A DNA stretch of 8,416 bases from an uncultured Collinsella sp. (GTDB lineage: Bacteria > Actinomycetota > Coriobacteriia > Coriobacteriales > Coriobacteriaceae), in assembly GCA_900544225.1 (NCBI GenBank), contig UQUD01000079.1, forward strand, positions 1 to 8,416. The letters run 5' to 3'. The number at the start of each line of letters is the position of its first letter. Within the stretch, counting starts at the first letter, position 1. Shown here one piece after another: positions 1-7,100 of the stretch. The notes beneath the pieces were generated by a model that was given only the letters and a program-made list of their open reading frames with translations, was not told the DNA's origin and searched no databases. The translations under genes and the position numbers were made by a program.

Positions 1-55
1 GAGCGTCCGGCTGATAACCGGGAGGTCACAAGTTCGAATCTTGTCAGGTCCACCA
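1..55 (+). tRNA. tRNA-Ile(GAT), 3' part only
   Basis: This is the 3' portion of an isoleucine tRNA whose 5' end lies outside the window. It begins in the D-arm region and runs through the GAT anticodon (13-15), variable loop, T-arm (with the GTTCGAATC loop) and acceptor strand to an encoded CCA at 53-55. It is base-for-base identical to positions 225-279 of the complete tRNA-Ile downstream, which makes the identification secure. It decodes AUC and AUU. Confidence 0.95.
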
Positions 56-66
56 CTTTCTTTCGC

Positions 67-111
67 AATAAACACCCCAGCGAGAGCCGAGTCGCCGCTG
101 GGGTGTTTATT
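67..111 (+). terminator. Perfect 16-bp hairpin after tRNA-Ile, probable terminator
   Basis: Arms 67-82 and 96-111 are perfectly complementary over 16 bp, with a 13-nt loop. The outer part is AATAAA paired with TTTATT and the inner part is GC-rich, so the hairpin could act as an intrinsic terminator in either direction. The U-rich stretch is inside the stem and no long T-run follows it. It sits 11 nt after the first tRNA-Ile and ends 11 nt before the next tRNA. Termination is the likeliest role; an RNA-processing hairpin within a longer tRNA precursor is the alternative. Confidence 0.7.
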
Positions 112-122
112 ACTGTCTCCGT

Positions 123-198
123 GGGGGTTTAGCTCAGCTGGGAGAGCGCGGGCTTTGCAAGCCTGAGGTCAGGGGTTCGATCCCCCTAACCTCCACCA
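123..198 (+). tRNA. tRNA-Ala(TGC)
   Basis: A complete 76-nt alanine tRNA. The acceptor 5' strand 123-129 pairs with 188-194 with a single G.T wobble. The D-arm has AGCTCAGCTGGGAGAGC, the anticodon TGC is at 156-158, the T-loop GTTCGATCC is present, and CCA is encoded at 196-198. It reads GCN alanine codons, with modification of U34 expected. The next tRNA gene starts after only 4 nt, so the two are almost certainly processed from one transcript. Confidence 0.97.
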
Positions 199-202
199 TG
201 AT

Positions 203-279
203 GGACCTGTAGCTCAGTTGGTTAGAGCGTCCGGCTGATAACCGGGAGGTCACAAGTTCGAATCTTGTCAGGTCCACCA
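203..279 (+). tRNA. tRNA-Ile(GAT)
   Basis: A complete 77-nt isoleucine tRNA. The acceptor strand starting GGACC pairs with GGTCC before A and CCA (277-279). The anticodon GAT is at 237-239 and the T-loop is GTTCGAATC. Its last 55 nt are identical to the tRNA fragment at the left edge, so the locus carries at least two copies of this gene. It lies 4 nt after tRNA-Ala and shares its terminator downstream. Ala/Ile pairs often sit in rRNA spacers, but here they are free-standing. Confidence 0.97.
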
Positions 280-293
280 TCAAAACTGTGAAG

Positions 294-323
294 AGCCTCG
301 AGGCATGGCCTCGGGGCTTTTTT
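294..323 (+). terminator. Rho-independent terminator of the tRNA-Ala/tRNA-Ile unit
   Basis: An 11-bp stem (294-304 with 308-318, one G.T wobble) with a 3-nt ATG loop is followed by a run of six T (318-323). It lies 14 nt after the tRNA-Ile CCA end, in the right orientation to end the tRNA transcript and separate it from the operon starting near 439. Confidence 0.9.
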
Positions 324-351
324 CTTGTGTGTGATAAAACTCATTTTGGTT

Positions 352-381
352 TTGTGTGCTGTGCGAAAGATTGGGTAGTAT
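352..381 (+). promoter_or_regulatory. Candidate sigma-70-type promoter for the 439-1809 operon
   Basis: TTGTGT (352-357) and TAGTAT (376-381) match the -35 and -10 consensus partly, with an 18-bp spacer. The site lies between the tRNA terminator and the first gene, the expected place for a promoter, and would give a 5' leader of about 50 nt. The match is modest and the call rests partly on location. Confidence 0.35.
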
Positions 382-438
382 AGCTATTCAATGCGGCGAA
401 GGCGCCGCGTGTTAACCGCTACGTACCGGAGGTGTTCC

Positions 439-939
439 ATGGTTCGTGTCGACATAGAGACCATCGTCATGGCCGCCGGTCCCGTGCCATCGCTTATCGT
501 ACTTCGCGAGCGCTGCAGCAAATCGGACTCTCCTGCGCCGCTGCGCTCCCTTTCTATCCAAACTGGTTCGTTTGAGGCTGCGGCTATTAGCCGCGGTATC
601 GACAGCGGTCGTGCCGAGCGCCCGATCGCCCATGACCTGCTGCTCGACACGCTTGATGCCCTGGATGCAAAACTCGAGCGCATCGAGATTGTCCGTGCCG
701 AGCCTCCCGTGTTCTATGCGACGGTCGTTGTTTTGGCCGACAGCAACGAGCATAGGATCGATGCGCGTCCGAGCGATGCCATCGCCCTCGCCGTGCGCAG
801 CAATGCTCCCATGTTTGTTGAGGACGACATCATGAACCGCCTGGGGACCGTCTCTCCGGTTGCCGAGGAAGTCGATGACGAGCAGGAATTTGAGAAGTTC
901 GACGAGTTCGTCCATACGCTCTCGCCCGATGATTTTTAA
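439..939 (+). CDS. Bifunctional nuclease (DUF151/BFN) family protein
   Basis: A 166-residue cytoplasmic protein. The family signature is clear: a PIAHDLL segment (residues 62-68), an FYATVVV strand (92-98), then the hallmark RPSDAIALAVR (110-120) followed by APMFV (123-127). This is the DUF151 fold found in bacteria and plants. The family name comes from a plant member reported to cut both RNA and DNA; the substrate of bacterial members is poorly known, so nuclease activity is inferred here. After residue 136 there is an acidic tail rich in Glu, Asp and Phe. An in-frame ATG at 391 has no ribosome binding site, while ATG 439 has GGAGG at 428-432 with good spacing, so 439 was chosen. It is probably the first gene of an operon with the next two genes, which lie in the same direction with gaps of about 30 bp. 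Confidence 0.88.
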   Translation: MVRVDIETIVMAAGPVPSLIVLRERCSKSDSPAPLRSLSIQTGSFEAAAISRGIDSGRAERPIAHDLLLDTLDALDAKLERIEIVRAEPPVFYATVVVLADSNEHRIDARPSDAIALAVRSNAPMFVEDDIMNRLGTVSPVAEEVDDEQEFEKFDEFVHTLSPDDF

Positions 940-959
940 ATGACGAGTAGCCATGAGAC

Positions 960-963
960 GGAG
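960..963 (+). promoter_or_regulatory. Ribosome binding site deciding the start at 973
   Basis: GGAG (960-963, in ACGGAG) lies 9 nt before ATG 973. The in-frame ATG at 940, directly after the preceding stop codon, has only T/A-rich sequence upstream and no Shine-Dalgarno match. This favours the shorter protein. Confidence 0.55.
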
Positions 964-972
964 TGTGCACTG

Positions 973-1329
973 ATGGGTCGCGGCGTTTCAGCCGAGGCCG
1001 CCGCCATTGCCCGCGAGGCCCAGATGCGCTCGGAGGCATCCGAGGCCGCACGCATTGCCTATGTGACGCAGGCCCGCACACTTCGCGAGCGCCGTGCCTC
1101 CTTTATCAAGATGGTTGCCGCCTCCGCACTTGTCGCGGTAATCTCACCGCGCCTTCGTGGTACAGTTGGTGCGCTTGGGTTTTCGATTTCGACGGGCTTG
1201 GTCATCTGGGGCGTGGTCGATGCCGTGATGCTGACTAACCAGATCAAGGTACTCGATAAGCGCGCCGCCGATATGATGCGCGCCCGCGACGCCGCCGCCA
1301 AGATCGCTGCCGAGGCACAAGAGATGTAA
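973..1329 (+). CDS. Small membrane protein of unknown function, two predicted helices
   Basis: A 118-residue protein not assigned to a family. An Ala/Arg/Glu-rich amphipathic N-terminal helix (residues 1-43) precedes two hydrophobic segments: roughly 44-58, and 64-87 containing LGFSISTGLVIWGVVDAVML. They are split by a short PRLRG turn. A second charged, Ala-rich helix (88-118) follows. The pattern suggests a helical hairpin in the membrane with both helical arms on the cytoplasmic side. There is no signal peptide or catalytic motif. An alternative start at 940 would add 11 residues (MTSSHETECAL) but lacks a ribosome binding site. It follows the DUF151 gene by 33 bp and precedes the next gene by 30 bp, so co-transcription is likely. 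Function is unknown; it could be an anchor or scaffold. Confidence 0.75.
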   Translation: MGRGVSAEAAAIAREAQMRSEASEAARIAYVTQARTLRERRASFIKMVAASALVAVISPRLRGTVGALGFSISTGLVIWGVVDAVMLTNQIKVLDKRAADMMRARDAAAKIAAEAQEM

Positions 1330-1359
1330 CGACGCCGGACTCGATGGGAAGGTCTAAAA

Positions 1360-1809
1360 ATGGCACAGGATATGCAGGACGCCGGAAACGTCTCCGCCGA
1401 GCTCGACGCCATGGTGTGCGACCTCATCGGGGCATTTTTAGACGATCTTGCCGCTGGTGAGAACCCCGGCGTTGTCGTTGCGATCGAAGACGCCGTGTCC
1501 AACCGCTATCTGGCGGCACTCGACGAGGACGGCGAGGAGGCATGCCTCGAGGCTGCCACCAACTTTATCTCCGAGCACAAGATGGGCCTTAAGGACGAGG
1601 GCCTGGGTCGCATCGCCCGTTACGCCATCGGCTACACCGGTTGTGTCGAGATCGATGGCGGCTACCATGACGCCCTGCTTGTGAGTTTCTTTGAGACGAC
1701 GCTCGAGAGCGGCTTTTCGGCATACGTACTGTACGAGGGTGTGGGCGCCGGCGATGGTTTTATGTGGAGCGACCCTGAACCTGCAGGCGAGGAAACCCCT
1801 CTTATCTAA
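1360..1809 (+). CDS. Acidic hypothetical protein
   Basis: A 149-residue protein that I do not recognise. It is strongly acidic and soluble-looking, with no signal peptide or membrane segment. The first half (residues 10-75) reads as alpha-helical (AELDAMVCDLIGAFLDDL, then EEACLEAATNFISEHK). The second half has a beta-like core, with YAIGYTGCVEIDGGYHDALL (89-108) and SAYVLYEGVGAGDGFMW (120-136), then a Pro/Glu-rich end. ATG 1360 is supported by GGGAAGG (1346-1352), 7 nt upstream. It is probably the last gene of the operon beginning at 439. No clear terminator separates it from typA, so some read-through is possible. That it is real coding sequence is supported by the ribosome binding site, codon use like its neighbours and tight spacing. 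Confidence 0.75.
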   Translation: MAQDMQDAGNVSAELDAMVCDLIGAFLDDLAAGENPGVVVAIEDAVSNRYLAALDEDGEEACLEAATNFISEHKMGLKDEGLGRIARYAIGYTGCVEIDGGYHDALLVSFFETTLESGFSAYVLYEGVGAGDGFMWSDPEPAGEETPLI

Positions 1810-1878
1810 AATCGCTAAAATAAACGAGTTTTCGGTAAAAGGCTCAAAATTCCCGCCGAACGTTGTGTCGCTGGGCGG

Positions 1879-1907
1879 GTCGCATACGCGTGCCGGTTGT
1901 ATATAGA
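1879..1907 (+). promoter_or_regulatory. Weak candidate promoter for typA
   Basis: A T/A-rich patch in the otherwise GC-rich spacer contains TATAGA (1902-1907), a fair -10 element. The only -35 partner at 17 bp is GTCGCA (1879-1884), a three-of-six match. Transcription would start about 13 nt before the ATG, leaving room for little more than the ribosome binding site. The 117-bp gap after the preceding gene makes a typA promoter plausible, but this placement is uncertain. Confidence 0.25.
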
Positions 1908-1926
1908 TAGAAGATAGGGGAACTAC

Positions 1927-3765
1927 ATGCGCGTAGACAATCTGAGGAACATCGCCATCATCGCTCACGTCGACCACGGCAAGACGACGATGGTCGACAA
2001 GCTCCTGCGTGCCACGGACGCCTTCCGTGCCAACCAGCAGGTCGAGGACCGCGTCCTGGATTCTAACGACCAGGAGCGCGAGCGCGGCATTACGATTCTC
2101 GCCAAGAACATCTCTATCGAGTACAAGGACGTTAAGATCAACGTCATCGACACCCCGGGCCACGCCGACTTTGGCGGCGAGGTCGAGCGCGTGCTGCGTA
2201 TGGCCGACGGCGCCCTGCTGCTGGTCGACGCTTTTGAGGGCCCCATGCCCCAGACCCGCTTCGTGCTGCGTCACGCTATCGACACCGGCCTTAAGATCAT
2301 GATCGTCATCAACAAGATCGATCGTCCGGGCGCCAACCCCGAGAAGGCCTACAACGACTGCCTGGACCTCATGGCCGACCTGGGCGCCACCGACGACCAG
2401 CTTGAGTTCGCCATGGAGCACGTGGTCTACGCCAGCGCCATGAATGGCTTTGCCCGCCTTGACCCTAACGACGGCAATATGGACATGTACCCGCTGCTCG
2501 ACATGATCATCGACGATATGCCCGCGCCCGAGGTTGACGAGAACGCCCCGCTGGCCATGCAATGCGTGACCATCGACCACTCCAACTTCGTTGGTCGTAT
2601 CGGCATCGGTCGCGTGTACTCCGGCACCATCCACCAGGGCGACCAGATCCTGGTTGTCAAGAACGATGGCTCCAGTGCCACCGCTACCGTCAAGCAGCTC
2701 TTTACCTTCGACTACCTGGGCCGTACCGAGTGCCAGGAAGTCGGCGCTGGCGATATCGCTGCTGTCGTGGGTATTGACCGCACCGATATCGGCGATGTTT
2801 ACACCGACCCCGAGAACCCCGTCGAGCTCGAGCCCATCGAGATCGACCCGCCGACCCTGTCCATCGTCTTTGAGGCCTCGACCTCCCCGCTCGTCGGCCG
2901 CGATGGCGACATCGTGGGCGCCCGTCAGCTTAAGGAGCGCCTGTTCAACGAGGCCGAGAACAACGTGACCATGAAGATCGAGGAGCTCGAGGACAAGAGC
3001 GGCGTCGAGGTCTCGGGCCGCGGCATCCTGCACCTGTCCGTCCTGATGGAGTCCATGCGCCGCGAGGGCTTTGAGTTCCAGGTCGGCCGTCCCCGCGTTC
3101 TGTTTAAGAAGGACGAGAACGGCAACAAGATGGAGCCCGTCGAGCAGGCTGTCGTCGAGTGCCCGGACGAGTACTCGGGCAAGGTCGTTGAGGTCTTCGG
3201 TACCTCCGGCGGCATCATGACGAGTATGGACACCTCGGGCATCGTGACGCACCTCGAGTTTAAGATCCCGACCCGCGGCATCATGGGTCTTAAGAACCGC
3301 ATCATGAATGTCACCCACGGCGAGGGCGTGTTCTACCACACCTTCCTGGAGTACGGTCCCTACGCCGGCGAGATCGGCAACCGTCAGAACGGCGCCATGA
3401 TCTCCATGACCACCGAGAAGGCCGTTGCCTACGCTCTGGGTACGCTGCAGGAGCGCGGCCAGCTGTTTGTTGAGCCGGGCACCGAGTGCTACGAGGGCAT
3501 GATCGTGGGCGAGCGCAGCAAGGCTGGCGACATGGTCGTCAACATCGCCCGTACCAAGAACCTGGGCAACCAGCGTTCCTCGACCTCCGATATCTCCGTC
3601 CAGCTGGTGCCGCCCCGCACCTTCTCGCTGGAGGAGGCGCTGGAGTACATCGCCGACGACGAGCTGGTCGAGATTACTCCCAAGAACATCCGCCTACGCA
3701 AGCGTCTGCTCAACGCCACCGACCGCAAGAAGGCTGCCGTCCGCGCCGGCCAGGTCAACAAATAA
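1927..3765 (+). CDS. typA: Ribosome-associated translational GTPase TypA/BipA
   Basis: A 612-residue protein, the normal length for the family. TypA is an EF-G-like GTPase that binds 70S ribosomes and helps ribosome assembly and adaptation to stress such as cold. The N-terminal GTPase domain shows every G motif: AHVDHGKT (13-20), RGIT (53-56), DTPGH (75-79), NKID (129-132) and SA (170-171). A beta-barrel domain II (about 205-295), EF-G-like domains III and V (about 300-480, with SGRGILHLSVLME) and the TypA-specific C-terminal domain (about 480-612) follow. That last domain has RQNGAM, KAVAYALGTLQERG, YEGMIVGE and the basic IRLRKRLL near the end. ATG 1927 has AGGGGA upstream at about 7 nt. The gene uses a narrow set of C/G-ending codons, as expected for high expression, and has its own terminator at 3793-3827. 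Confidence 0.98.
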   Translation: MRVDNLRNIAIIAHVDHGKTTMVDKLLRATDAFRANQQVEDRVLDSNDQERERGITILAKNISIEYKDVKINVIDTPGHADFGGEVERVLRMADGALLLVDAFEGPMPQTRFVLRHAIDTGLKIMIVINKIDRPGANPEKAYNDCLDLMADLGATDDQLEFAMEHVVYASAMNGFARLDPNDGNMDMYPLLDMIIDDMPAPEVDENAPLAMQCVTIDHSNFVGRIGIGRVYSGTIHQGDQILVVKNDGSSATATVKQLFTFDYLGRTECQEVGAGDIAAVVGIDRTDIGDVYTDPENPVELEPIEIDPPTLSIVFEASTSPLVGRDGDIVGARQLKERLFNEAENNVTMKIEELEDKSGVEVSGRGILHLSVLMESMRREGFEFQVGRPRVLFKKDENGNKMEPVEQAVVECPDEYSGKVVEVFGTSGGIMTSMDTSGIVTHLEFKIPTRGIMGLKNRIMNVTHGEGVFYHTFLEYGPYAGEIGNRQNGAMISMTTEKAVAYALGTLQERGQLFVEPGTECYEGMIVGERSKAGDMVVNIARTKNLGNQRSSTSDISVQLVPPRTFSLEEALEYIADDELVEITPKNIRLRKRLLNATDRKKAAVRAGQVNK

Positions 3766-3792
3766 GCGCTGGGCTTTATAGCGTCTAACAAG

Positions 3793-3827
3793 AAAGGGCG
3801 TCGACCGCGATGGTCGGCGCCCTTTTT
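3793..3827 (+). terminator. Rho-independent terminator of typA
   Basis: Arms 3794-3806 and 3812-3824 form a 13-bp stem with one T.G wobble (14 bp if A3793-T3825 is counted) and a 5-nt GCGAT loop, followed by TTTTT ending at 3827. It begins 28 nt after the typA stop codon. It insulates the pilus locus from typA transcription. Confidence 0.93.
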
Positions 3828-3905
3828 GGTGCAAGGGGGACGGGTTAGTTTGCATCACAGCTGGGGCGACTATCCCTCCGATTGGCTTCCCAGCCAAAGT
3901 AAAGT

Positions 3906-3965
3906 TGTTTAAACATATACATAATTCCACTGAATATAGCCGGTATGATGCAAAACTGTTAACAG
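3906..3965. promoter_or_regulatory. Two 10-bp palindromes 50 bp apart, possible operator pair
   Basis: TGTTTAAACA (3906-3915) and CTGTTAACAG (3956-3965) are both perfect 10-bp palindromes. They share the half-site TGTT and its complement AACA, and their centres are exactly 50 bp apart, close to five helical turns. Both lie upstream of the candidate promoter at 4000-4040. They could bind a dimeric regulator cooperatively or by looping. AT-rich DNA produces short palindromes by chance, so this is suggestive only. Confidence 0.3.
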
Positions 3966-3999
3966 ATAAATATCAACTGGTATTAAATTAAAAGACCTA

Positions 4000-4040
4000 T
4001 TGACCTGCGGTTTACATGATTGGTATCTATATATTATTTT
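4000..4040 (+). promoter_or_regulatory. Candidate promoter(s) of the pilus operon
   Basis: Two overlapping solutions fit. TTGACC (4000-4005) lies 18 bp before TATCTA (4024-4029), which is preceded by an extended -10 TGG. TTTACA (4011-4016) lies 18 bp before TATTTT (4035-4040), or 15 bp before the better TATTAT (4032-4037). A/T tracts just upstream (3981-3994) could serve as an UP element. The start of transcription would fall near 4037-4047, giving a leader of about 145-155 nt. An inverted repeat TATGC (4040-4044) / GCATA (4051-4055) sits at the expected start. Confidence 0.45.
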
Positions 4041-4042
4041 AT

Positions 4043-4190
4043 GCATTGTGGCATAGACGAACCGTCTTAGAAGGTACTCCCCAATGGGTTCTTGCAATGC
4101 GCTAGGTAGGTTCTCGTTGATGTTGGGGCTTGTGTTCGATCCGACGATTCGCCGTATTCCACACTGTGTTGTAGGAATTAGGGGACAACT
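4043..4190 (+). promoter_or_regulatory. Long, possibly structured 5' leader of the adhesin mRNA
   Basis: Nested complementary segments suggest folding: GCATTG (4043-4048) with CAATGC (4095-4100), enclosing GAACC (4059-4063) with GGTTC (4087-4091). A second GGTTC (4109-4113) could compete for GAACC, and CCCCAA (4079-4084) matches TTGGGG (4123-4128). The competing pairings could allow switching, but no known riboswitch class is recognised. The ribosome binding site AGGGG is at 4180-4184. Confidence 0.25.
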
Positions 4191-7100
4191 ATGGACGCAC
4201 ACCGCTCACGGTCGCTGGGTATGGCGGCTCTGATTTTCATTTTGATTTGCCTCACCGCCGCAGTGTTTTACGGTGCGGCCCCCGTGCGCGCCGAGGACGT
4301 GAGCACGCCGACGCCGATTGTGATTGATGGGACGACGGCGGACGTTACGGTTGGGCTGTTTACCGACGAGAGCCATACTCAAAAGCTCGATAGCGCTGTA
4401 ACGTCTACTTCGAAGCTCTATGGAGCTTTCTCGGCAATGTTCAACACCGGCAAGGAGCCTAAGCCCGGGAATAACATCGCTGTCTATGAGTTTCTCGATA
4501 CCATTGTCGTCGACGATAACGACGGTGGCGACCTCATGGAGGGTCCGGAGGCTACCGCCGCCAAGGCTGGCACATGGAAGATCAAGGGCAACAAGGTTAT
4601 CTTTACGTTTGACGAGGCGTGGCTCTCGTCCAATCCCGCAGACGTTCATGTCGCGGCGAACTTCTCGTTCCAGCTTAAAAACAAGGATGTCGGTTCTGGT
4701 GGCAACGCATCTGTCGTGTTCCCCGGTATGGGAACGATCAATATCCCCACCAAGGACGGCAATGTCACGGGGGAGAAGTCGGGGGCCTTCTCCCAGGGCG
4801 CCGACGGCGTGGCCAAGGTGACCTGGACCGTTAAACTCACCGTCGAGTCATATGCCACGAACGTCAAGTTCACCGATACGCTGGGCGCCAACTTCGAATT
4901 TGTGAAAGACAGCTTTAAGCTCGATAACAAGACGATTGGATCGCAGCCAAAAATCGAAGGTCAGACCGCGACCATCGAGAACTTGGGCAGCCTTCCCCAA
5001 GGTGTCCATACGATTACGTATGAAACCAAGCTGAAGAGAGATATCTCCGCGAAAAACGGAGAGTTCATCCACAATCAACCTGCATCCAAAAACACAGCAG
5101 CCTGGGAGTGGGGCGTCGGCGATCGTCCTAGCGGCAAGATTGAGGGCGTCGCACCCAGCAGCTTCCGTTATGACATGATTCAGAAGACGGGCAAGGGCAC
5201 CCCGTCCGACATCGCATGGACAGTCAAACTCAACCAAGGCGAGCTCAAGGCTGACATGAGTGGCTACAAGTTCACCGATAAGTTGGACGCTAAACAAACG
5301 TATACGGGGAGTTACACGGTTTACAAAGGTACGTCAGAATCGGATGGAGTCAAGATCTACGAGCGTGCTCTTGATTCGTCGAAAGATACCTTTTCCTATA
5401 CGTTCCCGGACAACCTTAACGATAAATATGCCACCTACTGCATCGTTTATCACACCAAGATGAACGATACGAACTCGTACGACACCGTGCGCAACAGCGC
5501 GACCATCGAGCGCAAAGGTTCCGTTTCCGGTACGGATGATGGCAGTTTCACGCCGCAGCTGACGGGTGTTGTGCCGATCACCAAGAGGCTCGTGAGATAC
5601 GATGAGGCGGCGACGACGGGCAGGGCGACGTGGGAGACGAAGGTCGCGCTGAAGGCGATCGTCAATGCGGCCCATCCAGGCGAGGTGACGGTGAAGGACA
5701 CGTTTCAGTCGGCATGGTCGCAGAAACTTGGTGTCGACGAAAGCTCCATTACCATTAAAATCGGCAATACCGAGCTGGTTCCGGGCACCGACTGGAGACC
5801 AACGACCAGCTATCCGGGTAATGAAACAAAGAAAAACTACGACCTCAAAATCATCGTTACCGACAACGTGAAAGCCGCTCTCGAGAACGAGGACTACGCC
5901 GTTATCACCTACGACACCACATCAGAAGCGCTGTCGGGCTGGTACTCAAACTTCGCAGCGGTCGAAGCGCCGGGCCTGAGACTACAGTGGCCGTTCACCG
6001 AACCCATCAAGTACGTTGTCAACCGAGAAACGATGCCCGCGGTCGAGAAGCCGGAAGCGGAGTCGAAGGTGTCTTGGGCTGAGAACTTCGATTGGCATAC
6101 CGTTGACGGCTCGGATGAGAAGGGCGCCTGGATCGTCGACTGGACGGTGTATGCAAACCGCCAAAAGGGTAATAAGGGCGCAAATGGCGAGTTCGAATAC
6201 TATGGAGTTGGAAAGCTGGGCGGGAAACCGCTGAATATCGTTGATAGCCTTCCGGATGGTATGAGCTATGTTGCGAATTCCGCAAAGTATACGCTCGTGC
6301 AGAACCCCTATGATAAACATACGGGGCTTCATCGCGGAGGCGAGGCCAAGGAGGTCGTTACGGGTCGGACGCTCGCCGCCGACAACGTCAGCCGCAACGG
6401 CAATACGGTCACCTTCTCCATCCCCACGACTGAGCTTGAAAGCTATGCCGGCTACGCAAAGCTCACGTACAAGACGGCGGTCAAGCGCGGCGAGCTCGAT
6501 ACCTCCACAAACGAGGTGAAGTTCACCAACAAGGCCAGCGCGGGGTCAGGAGTTAAAAAGTTCGATTCCGGTAAAGGTGACGTCATCATTAAGAACAACG
6601 TCATCAAAAAGTCCGGCGAGCAGGTTGCCAATAGCAATCGCATCAAATACACCATTCTTGTTAACGAGTCTGCCGTTGCCCTTAAAAATGGCACCGACTT
6701 CCTTGAGCTCGTCGATACCATGGATGCCAAGTGCGCGCTGGTGCCGTCGACGTTTAAGGTCTATGAGCAGGTGAATGGTGCCTGGTCACCGCTGGCTGAT
6801 AAGGACTATTCGTCGAAGATGGAGCAAGTCAAGGATGAATCTGGCTCGCGTACGAAGTTGACTCTTGAGGTGCCCGACGGGAAATACCTCAAGGTCGAGT
6901 ATGAGGTTATCCCGACCGGAAACCCCGGCGAAGAGGTGTCCCTTTCCAACACCGCCGAGCTTGCGGGGGTGACGGAGGGTTCGGCGGTCGACGAGCAAAA
7001 ATGGAAGATTCAAAATGCGTCCGCCAGCGCGGGCGGCAACGGCTACAGCATCACGATGACCAAGTACGACGCCCAGCAGGTTGGCGCGACGCTCGAGGGG

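Larger units (their letters stand above)
3828..4190. other. Gene-free spacer upstream of the pilus locus
   Basis: About 360 bp with no credible gene. Positions 3828-3900 are GC-rich and contain small overlapping inverted repeats (TTGGCT 3882-3887 with AGCCAA 3892-3897; GCTGGG 3860-3865 with CCCAGC 3889-3894), which exclude each other. Positions 3900-4060 are strikingly AT-rich for this window and contain two palindromes and promoter-like elements. Positions 4060-4190 look like a transcribed leader ending in the ribosome binding site AGGGG (4180-4184) for the adhesin gene. The composition break marks the border between housekeeping and accessory DNA. Confidence 0.6.

Noticed and set aside
1..279. 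Identical tRNA-Ile 3' ends as attachment sites (attL/attR) of an integrated element
   Set aside because: Only a tRNA-Ala and a complete tRNA-Ile lie between the copies, with no integrase or cargo; gene duplication is simpler.
391..438. Upstream in-frame ATG at 391 as start of the DUF151 gene
   Set aside because: It has no ribosome binding site, the extra residues are Arg-rich and outside the family domain, and it falls at the expected transcription start; ATG 439 has GGAGG in place.
412..954. 180-codon minus-strand open frame opposite the DUF151 gene
   Set aside because: The plus strand carries the DUF151 signature with a good ribosome binding site; no support was seen on the minus strand.
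1852..1879. CCCGCC / GGCGGG inverted repeat upstream of typA as terminator or operator
   Set aside because: Only 6 bp with a 16-nt loop and no T-run; too weak to call in GC-rich DNA.
1438..3339. Long 633-codon open frame on the minus strand opposite typA
   Set aside because: It mirrors typA and the end of the preceding gene. GC-rich genes avoiding TTA, CTA and TCA codons leave the antisense frame open. The translation is low-complexity (rich in VDL, HAL and DGV) and matches no family, whereas the plus strand gives unmistakable TypA.
3909..4202. 97-codon minus-strand open frame across the AT-rich spacer
   Set aside because: It overlaps the adhesin start and the promoter region, the translation has no recognisable domain, and the region looks like regulatory DNA.
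4771..4794. 8-bp inverted repeat (GGGAGAAG / CTTCTCCC) inside the adhesin gene
   Set aside because: It has no T-run, lies in a continuous reading frame encoding EKSGAFS, and is small enough to occur by chance.
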